DNA from: Chryseobacterium sp. H1D6B
GTDB lineage: Bacteria; Bacteroidota; Bacteroidia; Flavobacteriales; Weeksellaceae
NCBI RefSeq assembly: GCF_029892445.1
Contig: NZ_JARXVJ010000001.1
Location: forward strand, 1,798,001 to 1,862,000
Direction of reading: 5' to 3'
DNA: 64,000 nucleotides
Made by a program: the position numbers and the translations under genes. Below the pieces are notes generated by a model. It saw only the letters and a list, made by a program, of their open reading frames with translations. It ran no database searches and was not told the origin of the DNA. Each line of letters opens with the position of its first letter. Positions within the stretch are counted from its first letter, which is position 1. This document shows, piece after piece, positions 1 to 9,614 of this stretch.

Positions 1-1118
1 TCTTAGTAGAAGAATGGGGAGGAAATGTTCAAGCGCAGGAGATTTCTGCGAAATTTGGTAACAATATGGATGTCCTGTTAGAAAAAGTATTACTTCAAGC
101 AGAAATGCTGGATTTAAAAGCTAATCCTGATAGAAATGCCCAAGGAGTTGTAATAGAAGCTTCATTAGATAAAGGAAGAGGATATGTTGCTACTATGTTA
201 GTACAAACAGGGACTCTGAAAGTTGGAGATTATGTAGTTGCAGGTAAGAATCACGGTAAGGTAAAAGCAATGCTTGATGAAAGAGGAAGAAATCTTAAAG
301 AAGCCGGTCCTTCAATTCCTGTTACTATTTTAGGATTAGACGGAGCTCCTACAGCTGGTGATAAGTTTAAAGTGTATGATGATGAAAGTGAAGCTAAAAC
401 TATTGCTAATAAGAGAGAACAACTTCAAAGAGAACTTTCTATCAGAACTAAGAAACATACAACTCTTGAAGAATTAGGCAGAAGAATTGCATTAGGTGAA
501 TTCAAAGAATTGAATATTATCTTAAAAGGTGATGTTGATGGTTCAGTTGAAGCTTTATCAGATCAGTTACAAAGACTATCTACTGCTGAGATCAATGTGA
601 ATATTCTTCACAAAGGTGTTGGGCAGATCACTGAATCTGATGTTAACCTGGCAACAGCTTCCGATGCAATCATTATCGGATTTAACGTTAGAGCTGGTGG
701 TAATGCTAAAGAATTGGCAGATAAAGAAGAAATTGAGATCAGAACATACTCTGTAATCTATGCTGCTATAGACGAGGTTAAAGAAGCCATGGAAGGTATG
801 CTTTCTCCAGAGATCAAAGAACAGGTGATTGGTAATGTTGAAATTAGAGAAGTCTTCAAGATTTCTAAAGTTGGAACGATTGCTGGTTGTATGGTTCTTT
901 CTGGAAAAGTTACTAGACAGTCTAAAGTAAGAGTACTTCGTGATGGTATCGTTAAATTTGATGGAGAACTGGAAAGTTTGAAGCGATTTAAAGACGATGT
1001 TAAAGAAGTAACAAAAGGGTACGAATGCGGTCTGAACTTAAAAGGATACAACGATATTGAAGTTGGTGATATCCTTGAAGTCTACGAAGAAGTAGCTGTT
1101 AAGAAGAAACTTAAATAA
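1..1118 (+). CDS. infB: translation initiation factor IF-2, C-terminal part (5' truncated by window)
   Basis: This is the 3' end of infB. The reading frame is open from base 3, so the Met at base 66 is internal and the gene begins upstream of the window. The visible part starts at the end of the GTPase domain ([17 protein letters not shown], then [16 protein letters not shown]). Domain II, the IF-2 specific domain 3 ([22 protein letters not shown]) and the C-terminal domain that binds the formyl-Met-tRNA acceptor end follow. IF-2 is the cytoplasmic GTPase that places initiator tRNA on the 30S subunit. The end is intact and a strong hairpin terminator follows about 20 bases later. Confidence 0.97.
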   Translation, partial: LVEEWGGNVQAQEISAKFGNNMDVLLEKVLLQAEMLDLKANPDRNAQGVVIEASLDKGRGYVATMLVQTGTLKVGDYVVAGKNHGKVKAMLDERGRNLKEAGPSIPVTILGLDGAPTAGDKFKVYDDESEAKTIANKREQLQRELSIRTKKHTTLEELGRRIALGEFKELNIILKGDVDGSVEALSDQLQRLSTAEINVNILHKGVGQITESDVNLATASDAIIIGFNVRAGGNAKELADKEEIEIRTYSVIYAAIDEVKEAMEGMLSPEIKEQVIGNVEIREVFKISKVGTIAGCMVLSGKVTRQSKVRVLRDGIVKFDGELESLKRFKDDVKEVTKGYECGLNLKGYNDIEVGDILEVYEEVAVKKKLK

Positions 1119-1137
1119 TTTTTTACATAAGTAAATG

Positions 1138-1169
1138 AAAACCACTTTTTTATAAAGTGGTTTTTTTTT
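1138..1169 (+). terminator. Rho-independent terminator after infB
   Basis: An 11-bp stem (AAAACCACTTT / AAAGTGGTTTT) with a short loop is followed by a run of nine T. It separates infB from the SusC/SusD pair. Confidence 0.9.
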
Positions 1170-1360
1170 GGCGTAAATTAATTTGTAATGATTCTAAATA
1201 ATAATATTAACCTTGTTGAAAATGTGTTAAATATTTTTTTTACCATAGAAATTTTGCATTTTTTGAAATAATAACTGGCTATTATTATTAAATTCTATTT
1301 GTTTTGTATAATATTTAGGGCAAAGTGTAAAAAAAAGTATAATAGATGTTGTTGAAAAAC

Positions 1361-1392
1361 TTGCAAATGTTAATATTTATTAACATATTTGC
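1361..1392 (+). promoter_or_regulatory. promoter-like region inside a 7+7 bp inverted repeat, upstream of SusC gene 1
   Basis: TGTTAAT (1368-1374) and ATTAACA (1379-1385) form an inverted repeat, flanked by GCAAA on the left and TTTGC on the right. A TTG at 1361 and CATATTTG at 1384-1391 (one mismatch to TAnnTTTG) are 20 nt apart, which would start transcription about 20-25 nt before the ATG at 1421. The overlap of repeat and promoter suggests an operator. The rest of 1170-1360 is AT-rich with nothing else recognised. Confidence 0.45.
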
Positions 1393-1420
1393 CCATTAAA
1401 ATATATTAAAATTTGTTAAT

Positions 1421-4267
1421 ATGAATGTTAAACTACGTGTATTAACGGCTGGTGTTCTGTTTTTTACAGGCCAAGCTGTATTAGCTCAAAAAAAACCGGC
1501 TGACACTACAAAAGAGACAAAAATTGAAGAAGTTGTTGTTTTAGGGTATAGCAAAAAGAGTACAAAGGCTAAGTCTTCAGCGGCTTCAGTTACTGTAGAC
1601 GCTCAAGCTCTTGAAAACCGTCCGAATATTTCTTTTATTAACTCTCTGCAAGGTAACGCTCCGGGGATAAGTATTAATTCAACTTCAGGTTCTCCAGGAT
1701 CTGGAAATATTAATGTTTTGATTCGTGGTATGTCATCTATCAATGCATCTACAGATCCACTTTATGTTATTGACGGATTAATTACTTCTTCAACTCAGTT
1801 CAGAAACTTAAATACTGAGGACATTGAGAGTATCAGTGTACTAAAAGATGCTCAGGCTACATCTATTTACGGGAATAGAGGTGCTAATGGTGTTGTTGTA
1901 ATTAATACAAAAAATGCAAAATTCAACAGTGGATTAAGAGTAACATATGATGTGCTTACTTCATTCTCTATTTTGCCTAAGACAAAATATAATTTATTGA
2001 ATTCTTCACAATTATTAAACTTACAAAATCAGTATGATATTGGTGAAGGAGCTGGTCTTACTCCTGAAGAAATAGCTGCATATCCAAATACAGATTGGAA
2101 TAAGCAGTTCTTCCGTACAGCTATGCTTCAACAGCATACTTTAGGAATTACTTCTGGAGGAAAAAATATTAATAACTATACTTCCATTGGATATTTAGAC
2201 AGTGAAGGTACTGTTAAGTCTACTGATTTCAAAAGATTTACATTAAGAAATAACTTAAATGGTAAGTCTGATGACGGAAGACTAACTTTCGGTATGCAGG
2301 TAGCATTAGGGTACTCAAAACGTAACCAGTTAGATCAGGAAACTAGTACAACTATCCAAAATAATACAGTTCAAAACCCTCTTTTTGGTTCATTGCTGAC
2401 GCCTAGTTACCTTGAGCCGTATCCATTTGCTAACGGACAGGATATGTTTAATCAAATTGGTGGAGCTGGAGTTAATTATCCAGGATGGATCCTATCTGAT
2501 ATTATCAGAGGGGGAGTTAGAAACCAATTTACTGAAACTTCAATACTGGCAAACGCGAATGTAAACTATAAAATTACAGATTGGTTGTCAGTAGGAAACA
2601 GAACAGGTATCGATTATAAAGAAAGTGATCGTGATATTGCTCGTGACCCTACGGGATATCTTTCTCTTGTAGCAAGAGCAGCAGGAGCTCAGTATGGTGG
2701 TTTTGAACAAATGACCAATACTAAAGACTTAACTGTGAACTCTGTAACTAACATTACTTTTGATAAAAAGTTTGGAGATCATTCATTAACAGTTGCTGCT
2801 TATTTAGATTATGTAAAAGCTCATTACTTATTTAAGAGTAATACACAAAATGGTTTAGATCCATTTAACTGGGCATTTGGTGCGGGAACTGGATATATTC
2901 CATTTAATCCGCTTACTCCGTCTCTTTATCTTCCAAGTGTTTCAGCAGGTAAAATTAATGCAGGGACATTGGCTGTAGTAGGTACAGTGGATTACGACTA
3001 TGCAGGGAAGTATGGAATCAGTGGAACAATCAGAAGAGATGGTTCATACAGATTTCCAAAAGAAAACAGATGGGAGACTTTCTGGTCAGTTGGTGGACGT
3101 TGGAATCTTGATAAAGAAGATTTCCTTTCAGGATCAAGCGTAAGCCTTCTTAAACTTAGAGGATCTTATGGTACAACAGGTAACCAGAACTTAATACAGC
3201 CTGCTAATAATGGTAACCCGTTATTTACAGGAACAAATGTTTATTCTGATTTAGTGAGCAGTGGTATAGGATATATGAATACTGTAGGTTACGCAGCTGT
3301 AATTGGTAATCCTAACGTTAAGTGGGAGAAGGTATCACAGGCCAACATCGGTGTAGATTTTGCATTGTTTAACAACTTTGTAGAAGGTTCATTCGATGTT
3401 TACAAAAAAACTACAGATAGATTATTTAATTCTCTTACGTTGTCTGCTGTTACAGGACAGTATACTATTAACGGGAATAACGGAAAACTTGAAAATAAAG
3501 GTATTGAAGGATCATTAACTTTCAATGTAGTGAAAAACAAGGATTACCATGTGTCTATTTTTGCTAACGGAGCATACAACAAAAATAAAATCTTAGATTT
3601 TGAAGGAGTAGATCTTTCTGGTGACAATGTAGATGCCCCAGGCGGACCAATTGGTCAATGGAACTTATATCACTATGTAGGAGTGAATTCTCAAACAGGT
3701 GAGCAGCAGTTTTTAGATGCAAATGGGAATATTACAGAATCTCCAACAGCTAATGATAAAGTATTGACAGGAAAATCATATGTTCCTAAATTTACAGGAG
3801 GATTTGGTTTCCGTTCTGATTACAAAGGTTGGTTTGCTGACATTCTATTCAGTTACCAAGCTGGAGGATGGCAGTATGATAATATCTATTCTTTCTTAAT
3901 GGATCCAAGTGCTTTAGGGCAAGGGATGAACTTTTCAGGAGATATTTTAAATTCTTGGACGCCGACTAATACAAATACTAATGTTCCTTCCATCAACGCT
4001 AACAATAATGGTCAGGAAGGTTCATCTGACAGATACCTTTTCAAAACAGATTTTATTCGTTTGAAAAATGTGACGTTTGGATACAACTTTAAGAAAGATT
4101 TCCTAAGAGGACTTCCTATTAATTCAATTAAAGTATTCGTTCAGGCAGAGAACTTAGTAACATGGACTAATTGGAGAGGGTATGACCCAGAACCAATTAT
4201 ACCATATTCTCTAGGTGTTTATCCGAATCCAAAAGTTATTTCTGTAGGGTTTAATGTACAATTTTAA
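1421..4267 (+). CDS. SusC/RagA-family TonB-dependent outer-membrane receptor
   Basis: This 948-residue outer-membrane transporter imports a large or scarce nutrient using TonB/ExbBD energy. A signal peptide (about residues 1-22, ending VLAQ) is followed by the conserved IEEVVVLGYSKKS segment that starts the plug. The plug motifs are LQGNAPGISI, VLIRGMSSINASTDPLYVIDGL and IESISVLKDAQATSIYGNRGANGVVVI. A barrel ending in an aromatic residue (FNVQF) completes it. The N-terminal carboxypeptidase-like domain seen in many SusC proteins is missing, so the N-terminus is short. It lies 12 bases before a SusD-type lipoprotein gene, the usual pairing. The substrate cannot be read from the sequence; no glycan-degrading genes are nearby. 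Confidence 0.93.
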   Translation: MNVKLRVLTAGVLFFTGQAVLAQKKPADTTKETKIEEVVVLGYSKKSTKAKSSAASVTVDAQALENRPNISFINSLQGNAPGISINSTSGSPGSGNINVLIRGMSSINASTDPLYVIDGLITSSTQFRNLNTEDIESISVLKDAQATSIYGNRGANGVVVINTKNAKFNSGLRVTYDVLTSFSILPKTKYNLLNSSQLLNLQNQYDIGEGAGLTPEEIAAYPNTDWNKQFFRTAMLQQHTLGITSGGKNINNYTSIGYLDSEGTVKSTDFKRFTLRNNLNGKSDDGRLTFGMQVALGYSKRNQLDQETSTTIQNNTVQNPLFGSLLTPSYLEPYPFANGQDMFNQIGGAGVNYPGWILSDIIRGGVRNQFTETSILANANVNYKITDWLSVGNRTGIDYKESDRDIARDPTGYLSLVARAAGAQYGGFEQMTNTKDLTVNSVTNITFDKKFGDHSLTVAAYLDYVKAHYLFKSNTQNGLDPFNWAFGAGTGYIPFNPLTPSLYLPSVSAGKINAGTLAVVGTVDYDYAGKYGISGTIRRDGSYRFPKENRWETFWSVGGRWNLDKEDFLSGSSVSLLKLRGSYGTTGNQNLIQPANNGNPLFTGTNVYSDLVSSGIGYMNTVGYAAVIGNPNVKWEKVSQANIGVDFALFNNFVEGSFDVYKKTTDRLFNSLTLSAVTGQYTINGNNGKLENKGIEGSLTFNVVKNKDYHVSIFANGAYNKNKILDFEGVDLSGDNVDAPGGPIGQWNLYHYVGVNSQTGEQQFLDANGNITESPTANDKVLTGKSYVPKFTGGFGFRSDYKGWFADILFSYQAGGWQYDNIYSFLMDPSALGQGMNFSGDILNSWTPTNTNTNVPSINANNNGQEGSSDRYLFKTDFIRLKNVTFGYNFKKDFLRGLPINSIKVFVQAENLVTWTNWRGYDPEPIIPYSLGVYPNPKVISVGFNVQF

Positions 4268-4279
4268 TAATAAATTGAA

Positions 4280-5899
4280 ATGAAAAAAATAATTTTAAAT
4301 ATATCTTTAATCGGTTCTGTATTATTGTCTCTAGGAACACTGCAGAGCTGTAATGATGCAATAGACATCAACCCGCAGCCCGGACAAGTAGAAGATACTG
4401 GAGCTCCATTTACAACAACAGATGCGTTGTACAATTATTTGATGGGGAACGTATATGGAACAATGGAACCGGGAACTGCAATCTATCTTTCTGCTGTTGT
4501 TTCAGATGAAGTAAAGCCGGGATCAGGCAGTGGAGGACAAGAATTTGACCTGCACCGTTTTTTCCTTAATTCGCAAAATACACAGGCTACCGGAATCTGG
4601 CAGAATAATTATGCAGTAATTAACCATGTTAACCGTCTAGTAAGAGGGGCTTCATCCGTAGTTACTACTGGAGCGGCTGATGTTACAAGATTAAATAATA
4701 TTATAGCTCAGGCAAGAGCATTAAGAGCGTTTGCATATTTGCAGTTAGAGTCTTTATATTCTGAAAATATGGCAGACCCGAATGCTTTAGGAGTTATTTT
4801 ACTTAAAGAGGTTCCGGAACTTAATACGAAACTTCCAAGAGTTAAAAATTCTGAAATTTATAACTTTATTGAAGCTGATTTAGCTTTCGCTAGAACTACA
4901 TTTGGTACTACTGAAGGAACAAACCAATATTTTGTTGGAAGAAGTGCTGTCAATGCAATCTCTGCTAGATATTTCTTATACAAAGGAGATTATGCACAGG
5001 CAAAGACTTATGCACAGGCTGCAATTACTAACTCTGCAGCAGGAGGTTTTGCATTGGCATTAGCTAATCCTATTACTAATGCAGCTAGTGGAACTACGAT
5101 TGATAGTGGTACATGGAGAACTCAATTCTATGCTGTAGCTAGTTCTTTCAATCCTTATCGTAATATGTGGACTGATGCTGCTAGAGGTGAATCAATCTTC
5201 TCATTAGGACGTATTGCTGCTGGAGGAAATGGTGTAGCTGTTGGTGGATACTGGAATACAAATAGCTCAAGTCTTACAGGGTCGCCAATGTGGTTCTGGG
5301 GACGTAACTTGTACAACTTGTATCTTGCTGGTTATGGAACAGCTGGTGCTGGAGGTGATGTTAGGTATTTAGCATATAGAGACCCTACTACAGCTCCAAA
5401 TGCAAATTATGCCACTTTATATCCAAACAGCTTACAAAGTACAAGAACTACAGACCGTTTAGTTGTTGATAAATATCCAGGGAAAACTGGAACAAACGTT
5501 AGAAATGACCTTAAACTATTCAGACTTTCTGAAATGTATTTAATATTAGCTGAATGTGCTATTAATGATAATCAGCTTTCTACTGCAGCAGGTTATGTTA
5601 AGAATGTAAGAGATGCTAGAAATTTTGTAGGGCCGGTAGCAGCACCAGTATATGCAAATGCTCAGGCTGCTTGGGCTGATGTTTTACAAGAAAGACGTAT
5701 GGAGCTTTCTCTTGAAGGTCACCGTTATATCGACCTTAAGCGTCTTGCTGTTAAAGCAGGAGTAACTATGGATAGAAACAATACTGATGATATCGTATTG
5801 ACTTCTAACTTAGCAAACGGCGATTACAGATATACATTGCCAATCCCATTGTCTGAAATTTCGGCAAACCCGAATGCTCAGCAAAATACAGGTTACTAA
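4280..5899 (+). CDS. SusD/RagB-family outer-membrane nutrient-binding lipoprotein
   Basis: This is the 539-residue partner of the upstream SusC protein; it acts as a surface lid that captures substrate over the barrel. A lipoprotein signal peptide ends in the lipobox LQSC (Cys about 24). The typical SusD pattern follows: TPR-like helices with ARALRAFAYLQLESLY and LRDARNF-type segments, then the C-terminal LQERRMELSLEGHRYIDLKRL signature and a final PIPLSEISANPNAQQN. Together with the 12-base gap to the SusC gene and the terminator right after it, this defines a two-gene operon. Confidence 0.93.
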   Translation: MKKIILNISLIGSVLLSLGTLQSCNDAIDINPQPGQVEDTGAPFTTTDALYNYLMGNVYGTMEPGTAIYLSAVVSDEVKPGSGSGGQEFDLHRFFLNSQNTQATGIWQNNYAVINHVNRLVRGASSVVTTGAADVTRLNNIIAQARALRAFAYLQLESLYSENMADPNALGVILLKEVPELNTKLPRVKNSEIYNFIEADLAFARTTFGTTEGTNQYFVGRSAVNAISARYFLYKGDYAQAKTYAQAAITNSAAGGFALALANPITNAASGTTIDSGTWRTQFYAVASSFNPYRNMWTDAARGESIFSLGRIAAGGNGVAVGGYWNTNSSSLTGSPMWFWGRNLYNLYLAGYGTAGAGGDVRYLAYRDPTTAPNANYATLYPNSLQSTRTTDRLVVDKYPGKTGTNVRNDLKLFRLSEMYLILAECAINDNQLSTAAGYVKNVRDARNFVGPVAAPVYANAQAAWADVLQERRMELSLEGHRYIDLKRLAVKAGVTMDRNNTDDIVLTSNLANGDYRYTLPIPLSEISANPNAQQNTGY

Positions 5900-5918
5900 T
5901 AAACTTTAACCTAAATAT

Positions 5919-5945
5919 AAACCCTGCTTTAAGCAGGGTTTTTTA
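5919..5945 (+). terminator. Rho-independent terminator after SusD gene 1
   Basis: AACCCTGC / GCAGGGTT forms a GC-rich stem around a TTTAA loop and is followed by a T-run. It ends the SusC/SusD transcript. Confidence 0.9.
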
Positions 5946-6034
5946 TTTGCTTTTATTTCTTATTTTTGCTTTACAAAATCGGATTATGAAAACTGAAGTT
6001 TTTATATAATATCTGAAACAATATAAACGAGCAA

Positions 6035-7975
6035 ATGAAATACTTATTTCTTATCATATTTTTCTTTGGATGCATTGCTAAAGCGCAAGTAGTCAATAAA
6101 ACGGACTCTAACAGACTTGAAAAAAAGCTAGAAGACACTTTAGTAATTGACTCTGGTAAAAAAGATTCTTTAAAAATATTTAAGCCTACTATTAATGACT
6201 ATAAGTATCAGACCCAGTTTTCTGAAAAGAAAGTCTTTGATACCGTGATGACTTTTGATAAAACGTATATTTTTTCACAATATAATAACAAAGATAACTT
6301 TGGACGAGCGCAGTTTGCTAATGTAGGCTCTGGCTTTAATCCATTATCTTTTGAAGTCAATGCTGAACAGAATTTATCACTGCTTCCAACCAATAAGTCT
6401 TATGGAATTATAGGAATTAATGATGTTAAATATTATGATGTAAAGACACCTACTGCAACTTTTGTTTATCATAATTCTATGAAAAACGGAGCTGCCTTAA
6501 AATCCACTTACACACAGAATATCGGAAAAAGGTTCAATTTTGCTTTAGAATATATGGGACTTCGTTCGCAGGGGCTTTACAGGAATTCTCTAGCATCTAA
6601 CAACAATACTTTATTTTCTGGACACTACATTACTAAAAGCGGTAACTATGAAATATTTGCCCATTATTTACACCAAAATGTAAATAACCAGGAAAACGGA
6701 GGAATTGTTGAAGATGCACTCTTCCAAAATGGTGACAGTGATTTTAGAAACAGGCAGAATGCACAGGTTAATTTAGCTTCTACAAGCTCTCAGTTCTCTT
6801 ACCGAAGATATTATTTCAGTCATCAGTTCTCCCCATTTAATTCTGAAAAATTTCCATTTAGGATAAGACATACTATTTCTCAGCAGGGAAACAAATATTA
6901 TTACCATCAGGATGCATTAGAACAATATTGGTATACTGATCAAACTGATCTTGTTAATGGATCTCCTCTTTCCACCAAAAAATATTCAGATAATTTAAGC
7001 AATACAGTAAGTCTGGTTTTTGATAATGAGAAATTCAAACTTGATGCTGGAGTTCGTTATCAGATCCTTAAATTCGGTATTGCTGAAAGAACTTTTTTAC
7101 CTAACACAATATATCCTACCGAACTTAAAGAAAATAGAATAGGAGCAGTAGGTAATTTGCAGGTTAAGCTTTTAAATAAAATCCAGCTGAATTCATTTTT
7201 AGAATTTTCAAATGGAAGCCAGTTTGGAACCTATTTAAAAACGACTAACAATTTGAAATTTGAACCGATTAAGGATTATTTTGTAAATGCTAAAGTTAAT
7301 TTCCAAAGTGTTTATCCAACCTTTAATTATCTTCTGAATACTTCAGTATATAAAGATTTTAATTATTATCTTCAGAATGCAAAAAACCAAGCTGTCACTG
7401 AGATTGGAGGTAGTATCAATTTAAAATGGTTCAAGACAGAAATATTCGCTAATTATTTCAGAATAGATAATTATACTTATTTTGACAGCAGTGCCGCACC
7501 ACAACAAAGTGCAAGTTCATTAAATATTTCTCAGATTGGGGGGGATGCAACATTTAGTTATGGGAGCTTCCACTTAAATACAAGAGTGCAGTTTCAGAAT
7601 GCATTATCTAATAAAGAGTTGTATCCAATGCCTGGTTTTATAGGCAGGGCAAATATTTTTTACCAGACTCAGGCTTTTAAAAAAGCAGCAGAAATTCAGG
7701 CAGGTATAAAAGTGTATTATTTCTCTAAATTTGCATCAAGAGATTATGTTCCGATCCTTAACGAATATGTACTGCCGAATGCCAATTCATTTTCAATCGG
7801 AGGGCAGCCTATTGCGGATTTGTACTTTAATATGAAAGTGAAAAAAATGTTTTTCTTTATAGAAGGGCAGCAGATAGGGACTCTTATTTCAAACAATAAA
7901 GCCTATGCATTTCCACATTATCCGGTCTATGATTTTAGATTGAATATTGGGATTGTTTGGTACTTACTCAACTAA
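6035..7975 (+). CDS. putative porin (Porin_10-type outer-membrane beta-barrel)
   Basis: This 646-residue protein has a signal peptide (residues 1-17, ending CIAKAQ) and then a polar linker (KTDSNRLEKKLEDTLV). A long beta-barrel-like stretch of alternating aromatic and polar strands follows, ending WYLLN. It resembles the Flavobacteriia family labelled putative porin, from the segment with VMTFDKTYIFSQYNNKDNFGRAQ and the NVGSGFNPL turn. The family has no well-defined substrate. A TAnnTTTG element (TATTTTTG, 5961-5968) lies 66 bases before the ATG. The bshC reading frame begins 14 bases after the stop, so co-transcription is likely. Confidence 0.75.
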   Translation: MKYLFLIIFFFGCIAKAQVVNKTDSNRLEKKLEDTLVIDSGKKDSLKIFKPTINDYKYQTQFSEKKVFDTVMTFDKTYIFSQYNNKDNFGRAQFANVGSGFNPLSFEVNAEQNLSLLPTNKSYGIIGINDVKYYDVKTPTATFVYHNSMKNGAALKSTYTQNIGKRFNFALEYMGLRSQGLYRNSLASNNNTLFSGHYITKSGNYEIFAHYLHQNVNNQENGGIVEDALFQNGDSDFRNRQNAQVNLASTSSQFSYRRYYFSHQFSPFNSEKFPFRIRHTISQQGNKYYYHQDALEQYWYTDQTDLVNGSPLSTKKYSDNLSNTVSLVFDNEKFKLDAGVRYQILKFGIAERTFLPNTIYPTELKENRIGAVGNLQVKLLNKIQLNSFLEFSNGSQFGTYLKTTNNLKFEPIKDYFVNAKVNFQSVYPTFNYLLNTSVYKDFNYYLQNAKNQAVTEIGGSINLKWFKTEIFANYFRIDNYTYFDSSAAPQQSASSLNISQIGGDATFSYGSFHLNTRVQFQNALSNKELYPMPGFIGRANIFYQTQAFKKAAEIQAGIKVYYFSKFASRDYVPILNEYVLPNANSFSIGGQPIADLYFNMKVKKMFFFIEGQQIGTLISNNKAYAFPHYPVYDFRLNIGIVWYLLN

Positions 7976-7989
7976 AAGTAGACATAAAG

Positions 7990-9576
7990 TTGAAAACAAT
8001 TAATAAAATATCATTTAACGATATAGAAAGCATACCTCAATTAATAAAGGATTTTTTGAATCATAAAATTGAGGGGTTTGAAGACAAAACGTTTTCTTTA
8101 GACAATTTCAGCAGACAGATCCATTTAAAACAAAATTCTTTCACTTTAGGTCAAAGAGAGGTTGTATTTGAAGCATTTGAAAAACAGCTTTCAGGTCTCA
8201 CACTTTCTTCGAAACAAAAGGAAAACTTAAATGATTTAAAAGCTCCGAATACATTTACAATCACTACAGGACACCAGCTGAATTTATTTTCCGGGCCTGT
8301 CTTTTTTGTGTATAAAATTTTACAGACAATAAAAACCTGTGATTATTTAAAACAGAATTTTCCTGATTTTAATTTTATTCCGGTATACTGGATGGCTTCA
8401 GAAGATCATGATTTTGCTGAGATCAACCATTTCAAGACTGAGAACAATTATTATGAAATTAATGAAAAGTCTGGCAGTCCGGTTGGGAAAATAGAGATCA
8501 ATGACACATTTTTCATTTCTGAATTTGAGAAAGAATTTAAAGATTCTATTTTCGGAACAGAATTGATTTTAATGATGAAAGAAGCCTATAAAGCTGGAAG
8601 TACGCTTACAGAAGCTATTAAAACTTTAGTGAACAGGCTTTTTTCAAACCTAGGACTTTTGATTCTTGACGGAGATTCTAAAGAACTTAAAACTCAGATT
8701 AAAGATGTTTTCAAAGAAGAGCTTCTTAATTTCAGTCTGCAGAAAACATCAGTTGAAAAAGTAGACTATCTTACTGAGAAATACGGTAAAGTTCAGGTGA
8801 ATCCTCGTGATATCAATCTGTTTTATCTTTCTGATACAAGAGACCGGATTGATTTTGACGGACAAAAATATATTGTTGTTGATAAAAACATTCACTTCAC
8901 GAAAGAAGAAATTATAAATGAACTAGACCAGTTTCCTGAAAAGTTCAGTCCAAATGCTTTAATGCGTCCGGTATATCAGGAAAAAGTACTGCCTAACCTG
9001 GCTTATATCGGAGGAAATGCCGAAATCATGTACTGGCTGGAGCTAAAAGATTTTTTTACTACAATCAATATTCCGTTTCCTATTTTAATTCCAAGAAATT
9101 CAATGTTATTTTTGAAAGAAAAAACGTTGAAAAAAGTGGAGAAACTAGACTTAACGATTGAAGATTTTTTCCAGAATTTTGCTGTTATTACTAATAATAA
9201 AGTATTAGAGAATAACACGGTCTTACAATTATTAGAGCAGAAAGAAAATCTTTTAATAAATAACTTCTCAGAGCTGAAAGCTATAGCTGAAACTACAGAG
9301 AAATCTTTTGGAAATATGGTGAAAGCTGAAGAAATCAGGCAGCTTAAATCTTTCAAAAGATTGAAAAAACGTCTGCTGCATGCAGAAAAAATAAAACAAA
9401 GCGAACTGCTTGAAAGGCTGGAGAAATTATTTTTAGATATTCATCCTTCAAAGACCTGGCAGGAAAGGATTTATAATTTTAGTATATTCTTTGCGGATTA
9501 CGGGTATTCATGGCTTGAAACTTGTTTAGAAGAAATGGTGGTTCAGGAATCCAAATTAATAATTATTGCGATTTAA
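7990..9576 (+). CDS. bshC: bacillithiol biosynthesis cysteine-adding enzyme BshC
   Basis: BshC joins cysteine to glucosaminyl-malate in the last step of bacillithiol synthesis, making the main low-molecular-weight thiol of many Firmicutes and Bacteroidetes. The protein is about 528 residues, the normal length. Family landmarks are ITTGHQLNLFSGPVFFVYK, IPVYWMASEDHDFAEI and RPVYQEKVLPNLAYIGGNAEIMYW, with a coiled-coil C-terminal half. I place the start at the TTG at 7990 (reading MKTINKISFNDIE), which fits the family. The frame is open from a TTG at 7957, but that would overlap the porin gene. Bacillithiol would buffer metals and oxidants, which suits a genome with a large metal-efflux island. 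Confidence 0.93.
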   Translation: MKTINKISFNDIESIPQLIKDFLNHKIEGFEDKTFSLDNFSRQIHLKQNSFTLGQREVVFEAFEKQLSGLTLSSKQKENLNDLKAPNTFTITTGHQLNLFSGPVFFVYKILQTIKTCDYLKQNFPDFNFIPVYWMASEDHDFAEINHFKTENNYYEINEKSGSPVGKIEINDTFFISEFEKEFKDSIFGTELILMMKEAYKAGSTLTEAIKTLVNRLFSNLGLLILDGDSKELKTQIKDVFKEELLNFSLQKTSVEKVDYLTEKYGKVQVNPRDINLFYLSDTRDRIDFDGQKYIVVDKNIHFTKEEIINELDQFPEKFSPNALMRPVYQEKVLPNLAYIGGNAEIMYWLELKDFFTTINIPFPILIPRNSMLFLKEKTLKKVEKLDLTIEDFFQNFAVITNNKVLENNTVLQLLEQKENLLINNFSELKAIAETTEKSFGNMVKAEEIRQLKSFKRLKKRLLHAEKIKQSELLERLEKLFLDIHPSKTWQERIYNFSIFFADYGYSWLETCLEEMVVQESKLIIIAI

Positions 9577-9595
9577 TTTTAAAGGAGTATTTTTG
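9566..9595 (+). promoter_or_regulatory. Bacteroidetes-type promoter for the LysM gene
   Basis: TTG (9566-9568) and TATTTTTG (9588-9595) are separated by 19 nt, a near-ideal match. The -33 element lies inside the end of bshC. Transcription would start about 13-15 bases before the ATG at 9615. Confidence 0.65.
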
Positions 9596-9614
9596 TAAAT
9601 TATAATTATCGAAC

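Noticed and set aside
7957..7989. TTG start of bshC overlapping the porin gene
   Set aside because: The frame is open there, but the protein fits the family when started at the TTG at 7990, which avoids the overlap.
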